This document shows positions 1-5,249 of a DNA stretch of 5,249 nt, one piece after another. Within the stretch, counting starts at the first letter, position 1. Each line of letters begins with the position of its first letter. The position numbers and the translations under genes were made by a program. Source of the stretch: JAGOME01 sp039812375 (GTDB taxonomy: Bacteria > Actinomycetota > Actinomycetes > Actinomycetales > Dermatophilaceae); NCBI GenBank assembly GCA_039812375.1, contig JBDIAO010000157.1, forward strand, positions 1 through 5,249, read 5' to 3'. The notes under the pieces were generated by a model. The model was not told the origin of the DNA. It saw only the letters and a list, made by a program, of their open reading frames with translations, and ran no database searches.

Positions 1-435
1 CCCCGCGCCCAACGCGTCGCAGCACGCCTGCTCGATGACACAGATGCGCTCTGCCGACTCGCCGTGCATGCTGAGCGACTGCACTCCGCAGGCCTGCTTG
101 ACCGCGCTCAAGCCCGTGCAGAACTGCGCGGCATCCAACGTCTCCCGTCCAGCGCCCTCCGAGATATCCCGCGAGCCGGCGGCGCACACCTCGATCGAGA
201 GGCCGCGGCTGCCTGGGTGTGGCTCGACGCCACCGCAGGCCGGCCCGCCGGCGGGCCCCACCCAAACCGGTCAAACGCCAGCATCGTGACCTTCGACAGC
301 GCCCTCGACCCCGAAACGAAACTCCACCTACGCACCTGGTGGCGAAACCGGCTCACCAGCAGCAGCGACCTAGTCACGGCCGAGGAATCCGCCTCGCCAG
401 CCCGCAACACCGAGGTGACTCGAGATGCTGGCTGA
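1..435 (+). CDS. C-terminal part of an unidentified protein (5' end outside the window), first gene of the tniQ operon
   Basis: The reading frame is open from the first base to TGA at 433-435, giving about 144 residues of a C-terminus. I do not recognise the family. The visible part starts with an Ala/Arg/Leu-rich, probably helical stretch, followed by a tryptophan-containing segment (AWVWLDATAG) and a short motif FDSALDPETKL near positions 292-324. The tail is polar and rich in Ser, Thr and Glu. No membrane segment or signal peptide is seen. Its stop overlaps the tniQ start by 11 bases, so the two genes are very likely cotranscribed and translationally coupled. In Tn7/Tn5053-type elements the gene before tniQ is usually the AAA ATPase TniB/TnsC, but no Walker motif lies in the visible part, so that identity rests on position only. 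The coding frame is supported by GC-rich third positions and the coupling. Other frames here look like shadows. Confidence 0.6.
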   Translation, partial: PRAQRVAARLLDDTDALCRLAVHAERLHSAGLLDRAQARAELRGIQRLPSSALRDIPRAGGAHLDREAAAAWVWLDATAGRPAGGPHPNRSNASIVTFDSALDPETKLHLRTWWRNRLTSSSDLVTAEESASPARNTEVTRDAG

Positions 436-2074
436 CAACGCCGAATCCGACCTGCCGACCCTCGTCAACCTCGCTCCCGGCGAGGCCCTCGATGCCTATC
501 TCGAACGCGTTGCTGACGCCAACTACCTCACCACGGCCCGACTGATCGAGATGGTGCGGGCCGGGCACGGCTCCACCACCGCCTACCTCATGCTCGCCCC
601 CACACCGGCCACCCTGAAGCGGATCGCTCACCTCACCGGAGCCGCCGCCGCCGCCCTGCAGAACGCGACCTTGGCGGCCTACGACGGAACGAGCCTCGAC
701 CTGCACGGGCTCGACCCGGCCCACCAGTCCAGCTTCCGCACCATCGCCGCCCGAGGCTGGATCCCCGGCCACGGCACCCAGATCTGTCCGCAATGCCTCG
801 CCGACGACGGCATCTGGCGCATCACCTGGCGCCTGCCCACCACGACCGTATGCCGCACCCACGGCACCTACCTGCTCGCCACGTGCCCCGGCTGCCAGCG
901 CCCCTTCCGCGACCAGCGACACTCACCCTTGCGCATCGTTGGTTCCCAGACGTTGTGCGGCAACCCTCTCGGCCAAGGCCCACGCAAGCAATGCCGCGTC
1001 GACCTCACCACGCTCGCCGCCGAGCCGGCCGACGATGCCTGCCTCCAACGCCAAGCCCGGCAAGACACCGCCGACGCCGCCGGGGCAGTCGCCACCTTCG
1101 CTGGCCAACTCGCCGCGCCCGAGTTCACCACCACCCTCCGATCCCTGACCGCACTCCTTCTGCACCTCGCCGCAGCGTCCCGAACGCCCGTCAACCTCCC
1201 CTCCTGGGCACGCGACGTCGCCGATGCCGGCACACCTCGGGTTCGGCGCTGGAGCATCCGCCCACCCCAAGACTCCGTCCTCCGCTCACGCCCGCTCACG
1301 GCAGCCGACCACATCCTCGCCTCGGAGGACCTCGACACCGCGGCAACCCGGTTCGGGTCCTGGCTCGAGCACCTCCACGACGTCCCCGAAGGCCGGCTTG
1401 GATGGCTGGCCGACCACACCCGCATGACACCGACCCTGACGCGGCTCGTGATGGCCGCCCACGCACCGCGCCGTCGCCTGTCCCATCTCCTCGACCAGCA
1501 ACCACCGCTCACCGCCTCGACCCGACAGATCCCGCAAGTCCTTCCCCAGCACCTCGTCCGGGACCACCTCGGCGGGCTCTTCGACTCCCGCCCCGCGACT
1601 ATCGGCCTGTTCGCATCCCTCTGCCTGGCCAAAACCCACCCGCACGTCCACTCGTGGGCCGACGCCGCGCGAGAACTCCGGCTGCCACCCGAACTCGGCG
1701 AACGCACCGCCCGCGCCTGCTCAGCGTCGATGACCGCGTCGCCCGCCGACGTCGCAGCCGCCCTCGCCCGGGCTGCTCGCCGGCTCGAGATTGACTACCG
1801 GGCGATGGAGGACCGCGTCCAACACCTCGCACGAACCAAACGCTGGTTCCGTCGATGGTCTCGTCACAACTGCCGAGGTACCCGCCCCGGGAGCCGCGCT
1901 TACGCCCTGCGCTGGCTGTGGCTGGAGGTCGCGCACGGTCACCCCGCGACGGTCGCGGTCGCGGCCAACCCTCGGTCCTATCGGAAGTTCGCCCGGCTCC
2001 TCACCGAGGAGCAGGCCACAACCTTGGCCGGCGCGATCGCGACATCGCCGCACACTACACAGGAGTCCAGATGA
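425..2074 (+). CDS. tniQ: TniQ family protein (TnsD/TniQ-type transposition targeting subunit)
   Basis: This encodes a complete 549-residue protein. TniQ/TnsD proteins bind DNA or partner factors and recruit the AAA ATPase and transposase to a target site in Tn7/Tn5053-type transposition. The N-terminus has the family-like LAPGEALDAYLERVADAN segment (about residues 16-33). The diagnostic zinc-finger region follows: C121-x2-C124 in ICPQCLADDG, then a Trp-containing strand segment, C143-x2-H146 in VCRTHG, and C154-x2-C157 in CPGCQRPF. Another cysteine pair (C178, C190) may extend the metal-binding region. The remainder, about 350 residues, is helical, Ala/Arg-rich and not recognisable; its length suits the larger members of the family. 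The ATG at 425 is chosen because GAGGTGA at 412-418 lies just upstream. The gene overlaps its upstream neighbour by 11 bases and its downstream neighbour by ATGA. No transposase or ATPase gene is visible, so it may be part of a larger element running off to the left. Family assignment is firm; the exact role is inferred. Confidence 0.9.
   Translation: MLADNAESDLPTLVNLAPGEALDAYLERVADANYLTTARLIEMVRAGHGSTTAYLMLAPTPATLKRIAHLTGAAAAALQNATLAAYDGTSLDLHGLDPAHQSSFRTIAARGWIPGHGTQICPQCLADDGIWRITWRLPTTTVCRTHGTYLLATCPGCQRPFRDQRHSPLRIVGSQTLCGNPLGQGPRKQCRVDLTTLAAEPADDACLQRQARQDTADAAGAVATFAGQLAAPEFTTTLRSLTALLLHLAAASRTPVNLPSWARDVADAGTPRVRRWSIRPPQDSVLRSRPLTAADHILASEDLDTAATRFGSWLEHLHDVPEGRLGWLADHTRMTPTLTRLVMAAHAPRRRLSHLLDQQPPLTASTRQIPQVLPQHLVRDHLGGLFDSRPATIGLFASLCLAKTHPHVHSWADAARELRLPPELGERTARACSASMTASPADVAAALARAARRLEIDYRAMEDRVQHLARTKRWFRRWSRHNCRGTRPGSRAYALRWLWLEVAHGHPATVAVAANPRSYRKFARLLTEEQATTLAGAIATSPHTTQESR
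2061..2065 (+). promoter_or_regulatory. Ribosome binding site deciding the start of the Abi_C-type gene
   Basis: AGGAG lies five bases before the ATG at 2071, inside the 3' end of tniQ. It favours the ATG at 2071 over an in-frame ATG at 1855, which would overlap tniQ by more than 200 bases and has no comparable site. The ATG overlaps the tniQ stop as ATGA, a standard coupling arrangement. Confidence 0.75.
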
Positions 2075-2886
2075 GCCCACGAGCCACGATCCCGCTCAAC
2101 AGCGACATCAGCGCGGCCCTCGCCATGTTCTTCCACGGAGGTGCTGGCCCCAGCCACACTACAATCACGACCGTCTTGACGGGTTCCGGCTACGGGGACG
2201 ACTACGTCTACACGCCCAGTATTCAGGGCAAGAACAAGGAGCAGAGAGTCCTCCAGGCCCTGCGGATCGCGCAGCGAGAGCCAGCACGTGCCCGACACCT
2301 CGTTGATGAGCTGCTATCTGCCCTCCGTGTAGCGGGCCTTATCGGCAGCGACGCTGCCGGGGAAGATGTTGACCGTCTCAACCGGGCCCTGCGCTCCGCC
2401 GGTTGGTACCTCACCGACGACGGACATCTTCAACCATTCGGCAATGTTGACCTGGACACCGGCGGTCGCCCCGCCCTGGACGAGCAGCTCGAGCGTCTGC
2501 GCCGCTCCACTGCCGATCCCGCCCTTCTCATTGGAACCGCCAAGGAGCTCCTCGAGTCCGTATCCAAGTTCGTCCTCGAAGAGCTCGGCATGCCGGTGGG
2601 CAACAAGATGTCCTACGACCAGTTATGGCACCTCGCTAGGGAGCGGCTCGGGGTGCTGCCCCAGCAGGTCGACCCCAACCTGCCGGGCGTCGATGCCATT
2701 CGCGCGATCCATCAGTCAACCTGGAACATCGCCGACCAGGTCAACAAGCTCCGGAACCTCCAGGGAACCGGCCACGGCCGGACCCTGCCCACTGGTGTGT
2801 CCGAGGATCTGGCAATGCTCGTCGTGCGTGAAGCCGCCACCGTCGCGGACTACATGCTCGCCAGACTCGATCGGGAGAAGGGCTGA
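2071..2886 (+). CDS. Abortive infection family protein with Abi_C-type, HEPN-like C-terminal domain
   Basis: This is a 271-residue soluble protein with no signal peptide or membrane segment. The C-terminal half matches what I know of the Abi_C family: a DPALLIGTAKELLESVSK helix (about residues 149-166), a linker with LPGVDAIRAIHQ, and then KLRNLQGTGHGR. The last block contains R228-N-x5-H235, an R-X6-H arrangement typical of HEPN ribonuclease or nucleotidyl-transfer-target domains. A terminal helix (LAMLVVREAATVADYML) completes the fold. The N-terminal half (about 1-120) has a conserved look (NKEQRVLQAL; AGWYLTDDGHLQPFG) and probably senses or binds a partner. Known Abi_C proteins are annotated from phage-exclusion contexts, and HEPN domains in such systems often cut RNA, so growth arrest on infection is a reasonable inference, not something shown here. 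The start is set by the AGGAG at 2061 and the ATGA overlap with tniQ. The next gene begins one base after the stop. No separate antitoxin gene is obvious. Confidence 0.85.
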   Translation: MSPRATIPLNSDISAALAMFFHGGAGPSHTTITTVLTGSGYGDDYVYTPSIQGKNKEQRVLQALRIAQREPARARHLVDELLSALRVAGLIGSDAAGEDVDRLNRALRSAGWYLTDDGHLQPFGNVDLDTGGRPALDEQLERLRRSTADPALLIGTAKELLESVSKFVLEELGMPVGNKMSYDQLWHLARERLGVLPQQVDPNLPGVDAIRAIHQSTWNIADQVNKLRNLQGTGHGRTLPTGVSEDLAMLVVREAATVADYMLARLDREKG

Positions 2887-2887
2887 C

Positions 2888-3724
2888 GTGCCTAGCCAAG
2901 GTGCCCTGTTCGGCGGGCCAGATCGGGATGTTCCAAAGCCCTCCCGCCCGGACGAACTGGAGGTCCTCATCACCGTCAAAGCTGCGCCCAACCCTTCAGC
3001 GAAAGCGGGCGAGACGGTATGCGTGGCCGGACTGGGGCTGTCCCGCGGCCGCACAGAAGCGCGGTGGATCCGCCTGTACCCCATCAACTTCCGATTCCTT
3101 GAGCAGGACCAGAAGTTCAAGAAGTACGACATCATCCGAGTCAGGGCCGTGCCCGCCACCGGCGACTCCCGCGTCGAGTCATGGCAACCGGACATGTCCA
3201 CCATGGTGGTTATCGACCACCTCGATCCCTGGAAGCGTCGTCGAGCACTTCTCGACCCAACGGCTTCGGACACCATGTGCGAACTGAACCGGCAGAACCA
3301 GCGGGCAGCGGTGGCGCCATCGCTAGGGCTCGTCCCTGTACGGGAAGTGCTCGATCTGCGGATCACCGACCACGCCGGCTGGACACCAGAAGAACAGGCC
3401 AAGATCGACGCCTACGTCAACCAGATGGACTTGTTCGACGACTCCGACAAGAGCCCACTGCAGGCCCCGCGACTTGAGGGTCACTACCGATGGAAGTGCT
3501 ACGACGCTCAATGCAAGGGCCACGATCAGAGCATCATCGACTGGGAGTTCGTCGCGCTCCAACGCCGCCTCGGCGACAGCCCCGCGGCCGCCGTACGTGC
3601 CGCGCTCAAGGAGAAGTTCTTCGACATGATGTTCAAGCCGCCCCGGGCACCTGCCTTCTTTGTGGGCAACCAAGCCAAACGCCGCCACGTGTTCCATGTG
3701 CTCGGTGTGTACTACCCCAACTGA
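2888..3724 (+). CDS. Conserved protein of unknown function, 278 residues, with Cys/His cluster and IIDWE motif
   Basis: A GTG start at 2888 sits one base after the upstream stop, with GGGAG at 2873-2877 as a ribosome binding site; no ATG is available until codon 103. The family is one I recognise by motif, not by function: an N-terminal VLITVKAAPNPS...GETVCVAGL block (residues 26-49), RWIRLYPINFR (59-69), FKKYDIIRV (77-85) and ESWQPD (97-102). A C-terminal block has C204-x4-C209-x2-H212 followed by IIDWE (216-220), and FFVGN...HVFHVLGVYYP closes the protein. The first blocks look like beta-strand-rich core. The Cys/Cys/His spacing could bind a metal, and the acidic IIDWE could belong to an active site; both are inference. 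There is no signal peptide or membrane segment. From memory such proteins occur beside DUF488 genes, which fits the convergent neighbour here. Its 3' end overlaps that gene's stop by 13 bases. It is intact and in operon with tniQ and the Abi_C gene. Confidence 0.8.
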   Translation: MPSQGALFGGPDRDVPKPSRPDELEVLITVKAAPNPSAKAGETVCVAGLGLSRGRTEARWIRLYPINFRFLEQDQKFKKYDIIRVRAVPATGDSRVESWQPDMSTMVVIDHLDPWKRRRALLDPTASDTMCELNRQNQRAAVAPSLGLVPVREVLDLRITDHAGWTPEEQAKIDAYVNQMDLFDDSDKSPLQAPRLEGHYRWKCYDAQCKGHDQSIIDWEFVALQRRLGDSPAAAVRAALKEKFFDMMFKPPRAPAFFVGNQAKRRHVFHVLGVYYPN

Positions 3725-4359
3725 GCGAGCTCCTCGAGCACGACTGAGCGATGGCACCGCTCCTCGTCCCGCTCGAAGCAGAGCAGGGCGACATGATGCT
3801 CCTGCCTCCAAGAGGCGAGCTCACCAAGCGCGCGTCGCGCCTCGGGGGTCCGAAGGCCAGCCCGATAGCGTGCCCGCCCGACCTCCAACTCTGCGCCGGC
3901 AAACAGTGGCCGGTTCTCCTTGGCATTGCCCAAAGACCGCAGATGTTCGTATCGCACCCCGATGTCTCCGAGAGCCGCGCCCAGGCGCGTCTTGCTGAAC
4001 CCCTGCTTCCGGCTCAACGGTGTGAGGCGGACGTCGGCGACCAGGTCAATGCCGGCCGCTTGGATCGCGTCGACGAACGTTGCGATCTCGCAGCCTTCAT
4101 ACCCGACGGAAGACACCCGATTCGGCCGAGCCGGCAGCAGCGCGTCCACGGTCGTCTCCAGGGCGTCCGCGATGGCGGCGATCCGAAACACTCCAGGCTG
4201 TTCGACGTGCCCCTGCTCGAGCTTTCGCAGTGTCTCTAGTCCCACCCCCGAGGCCGCTGCGAGTTGCCTCTGTGTGATGCCGAACTCCCGACGGGCTTGG
4301 GCGATCGCGGACCCAAGCACCTGACTCCGGGACGGATGAATGGAAGACTGGGGGATCAC
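3712..4359 (-). CDS. Xre-type helix-turn-helix fused to a DUF488 domain
   Basis: This encodes 215 residues from a GTG at 4359. Residues about 15-75 form an Xre/Cro helix-turn-helix: LGSAIAQARREFGITQRQLAAASGV, then LRKLEQG and a fourth-helix stretch ending in TTVDALLPA. From residue 82 on it is a DUF488 protein: SVGYEG (84-89), GIDLVADVR (103-111), SRKQGFSK (116-123), GVRYEHLRSLG (134-144), LLCFE (192-196) and CHR (202-204). DUF488 has no established biochemical function; its conserved Cys, His and Arg residues suggest an enzyme or ligand sensor. Fusion to a DNA-binding domain suggests a one-component regulator, probably controlling its own gene or the neighbours. A shorter start is about equally likely: GTG at 4320 (codon 14) has GGAG four bases upstream and begins right at the helix-turn-helix, whereas 4359 has no ribosome binding site. 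The TAG stop lies inside the 3' end of the convergent 278-aa gene. Confidence 0.88.
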   Translation of the reverse strand: MIPQSSIHPSRSQVLGSAIAQARREFGITQRQLAAASGVGLETLRKLEQGHVEQPGVFRIAAIADALETTVDALLPARPNRVSSVGYEGCEIATFVDAIQAAGIDLVADVRLTPLSRKQGFSKTRLGAALGDIGVRYEHLRSLGNAKENRPLFAGAELEVGRARYRAGLRTPEARRALGELASWRQEHHVALLCFERDEERCHRSVVLEELAQLG

Positions 4360-4360
4360 G

Positions 4361-4378
4361 AGAGTAGTAAAGCATTAC
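4361..4378 (-). promoter_or_regulatory. Candidate promoter and palindromic operator of the HTH-DUF488 gene
   Basis: Reading the minus strand, TACTCT (4361-4366) fits an actinobacterial TANNNT -10 hexamer. It directly abuts the 12-base palindrome GTAATGCTTTAC (4367-4378), which is GTAA-N4-TTAC. The stretch is clearly more AT-rich than its surroundings. A transcript starting about seven bases past the hexamer would begin inside the longest form of the gene and favour the GTG at 4320. The -35 match (CTGTCG at about 17 bases) is poor. Binding of the gene's own helix-turn-helix to the palindrome, which would block the promoter, is inference. Confidence 0.35.
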
Positions 4379-4418
4379 GACCTCGACAGAGTCCGCCTCG
4401 GGGCTGAGAGGAGCGCTC

Positions 4419-4836
4419 GTGCCTCACCCCGCGTCGGCCGCGGCATCCACGACCTCGACGCCGCCCGGCTCACTGACGCTGTCACCGGCCTCGTCGACGC
4501 CGGGCTGGTGGACTACAAGGAGCGCTGCGACACCCTGCGACCCATCACCCACCCCCCGCGGCTGCCCCCTGGCCAAGGACCGGCTCCCCGCCATCGACGA
4601 TCACCCCAAGGCGCGAGTTGGCGTGGATGTCGACACGGCTGACTCACGGGCCCGCGTTCACTGGCCCACGCCCCTTCATCGCCGACCGACACGTGCGCGC
4701 CTTCGACACCGCCATCGACCCCGAGACCCGCCTGGTCCTCGCCGAGACCGGGCAGCAGTTCCTCGCTGACGCCGACGTCATCACCATCCCCACCACCCAG
4801 GCCACCTGGGCCGCCATCACAAGGAGATACGGATGA
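4419..4836 (+). pseudogene. Frameshifted gene, possible winged-helix protein of unknown family
   Basis: A good ribosome binding site (GAGAGGAG, 4406-4413) lies five bases before GTG 4419. However, protein-like sequence runs through three frames. From about 4430 the frame gives VGRGIHDLDAARLTDAV and GLVDAGLVDYKERCDTLR, a helix-turn-wing pattern like winged-helix regulators. From about 4557 the next frame gives PLAKDRLPAIDDHPKARVGV. From about 4672 the third gives PFIADRHVRAFDTAIDPETR through TWAAITRRYG to TGA 4834-4836. Each switch is repairable by one C: add one at the C4 run 4427-4430, remove one at the C6 run 4552-4557, and remove one at the C4 run 4671-4674. The repaired product would be about 138 residues. 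No database family is recognised, and the winged-helix idea rests on pattern only. The gene is either decayed or affected by homopolymer assembly errors. Its end overlaps the next start as ATGA. Confidence 0.5.
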
Positions 4837-5249
4837 CACCGATCAACCATCCCGCCCTGGAAGACCTGCACCAGCGCACCACGGCGATGCTCACCACGAT
4901 CGACGACACCCCGCTCGAGCGGGACCACCTCCACTACCCGCACCACTACGAAGAGCTCCGACTCCTGGTCGAGGACTGGCTCACCGCCACCACGGCCACA
5001 CCCCGGCGTTCCCGGAGCAGACCTGGGTCATCACCCGCCACGGGGCCGTGGTGGGTGTCTGCACGACCGCCACCGCCGCTGCCCTGACCGCTGGGATCCC
5101 TGATCTCGCGTTCACGCCGATCAGTCTCGACTCGACCGCGATCGAGGACCTGCGCGCAAGCTGGTCCACCCCACCGTCTCCACCTTTTGCGGCACGGGAG
5201 CGGTGATGCGCGGGATCAGTCGCGAGGTTCTCGCCCGCGACGCCGCCTG
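4833..5249 (+). pseudogene. Frameshifted gene of unknown function, continuing past the window's right edge
   Basis: ATG 4833 overlaps the upstream stop as ATGA and has AAGGAG at 4821-4826, so it was coupled to the preceding gene. The first frame gives a convincing N-terminus (PALEDLHQRTTAMLTTIDD, YPHHYEELRLLVEDWL) up to about 4995. It then degenerates into Arg/Pro-rich sequence and stops at 5085-5087. The frame one base back takes over from about 5000 (PAFPEQTWVITRHGAVVGV, ALTAGIPDLAFTPISLDS). A further one-base shift near 5155 gives KLVHPTVSTFCGTGAVMRGI to the window edge. The first shift is repaired by one extra C in the C4 run at 5001-5004, the second by one base near 5153-5158. I do not recognise the family and see no signal peptide or membrane segment. 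The alternative for the right end is that the second frame ends at TGA 5204-5206 and a new gene starts at ATG 5206 with GGGAG before it, but the frame upstream of that ATG also looks coding. Confidence 0.5.

Noticed and set aside
374..922. Long minus-strand open frame opposite tniQ
   Set aside because: It is Gly/Val-rich with no recognisable motif and lies fully opposite a clear TniQ gene. GC-rich coding DNA commonly gives such open antisense frames.
793..1794. 333-codon plus-strand frame inside tniQ
   Set aside because: The translation is almost all Arg, Pro and His, typical of an off-frame reading of GC-rich DNA, and it overlaps the recognised TniQ frame.
1855..2070. In-frame upstream extension of the Abi_C-type gene
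   Set aside because: It would overlap tniQ deeply and has Arg/Pro-rich sequence. The ATG at 2071 has AGGAG and an ATGA overlap.
2366..2887. In-frame upstream extension of the 278-aa gene
   Set aside because: It is a Ser/Pro-rich shadow of the Abi_C frame. The conserved family sequence begins only after the GTG at 2888.
3698..3741. Inverted repeat GTGCTCG / CGAGCAC around the convergent stops, as a two-way terminator
   Set aside because: Only seven pairs with a loop of about 30 bases and no U-tract. Part of each arm is coding, so chance is likely.
4340..4418. ATG at 4340 as the start of the right-hand gene
   Set aside because: It lies inside the HTH-DUF488 5' end and has no clear ribosome binding site. 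GTG 4419 has a strong one.
5206..5249. New gene starting at ATG 5206
   Set aside because: A GGGAG precedes it, but the same frame upstream (KLVHPTVSTFCGTGAVM) already reads like protein, so an internal Met of the frameshifted gene is more likely.
1..5249. CRISPR array, tRNA, rRNA, insertion-sequence ends or attachment site
   Set aside because: No regularly spaced direct repeats, cloverleaf-like segment, terminal inverted repeats or integrase gene were found by reading either strand.

Overview
The window is very GC-rich. Third codon positions are mostly G or C, GTG starts are used, and genes are tightly packed and translationally coupled. This points to a high-GC actinobacterium (inference; no rRNA, tRNA or other taxonomic marker is present). 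Gene content suggests an accessory or mobile region rather than core chromosome.

Left and centre (1-3724, + strand): a compact operon. It opens with the 3' end of an unidentified gene cut by the window edge. This overlaps by 11 bases a full-length TniQ-family gene, the target-selection/assembly subunit of Tn7/Tn5053-type transposition machinery. tniQ is joined by an ATGA stop/start overlap to an abortive-infection (Abi_C-type) protein carrying a HEPN-like R-X6-H motif. One base further on, a GTG starts a 278-aa protein of a family I recognise by its motifs but cannot assign a function.

Centre right (3712-4359, - strand): a convergent gene whose stop lies inside the 3' end of the 278-aa gene. 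It encodes an Xre-type helix-turn-helix fused to a DUF488 domain. Its short upstream region is unusually AT-rich for this window. It holds a possible -10 hexamer abutting a GTAA-N4-TTAC palindrome, a candidate autoregulatory operator.

Right (about 4400-5249, + strand): two coupled genes that read as proteins only if the frame changes several times. Most of the shifts can be repaired by adding or removing one C in a C-run. Either this flank is decaying or the assembly has homopolymer errors there. The four genes to the left are intact.

Working model (inference): TniQ, the HEPN-type Abi_C protein, the 278-aa protein and HTH-DUF488 form a transposon-linked module, with a plausible defence cargo and a self-regulating DUF488 gene. 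No transposase, AAA ATPase, terminal repeats, CRISPR array or attachment site is visible in the window, so neither mobility nor defence activity is shown by the sequence alone.
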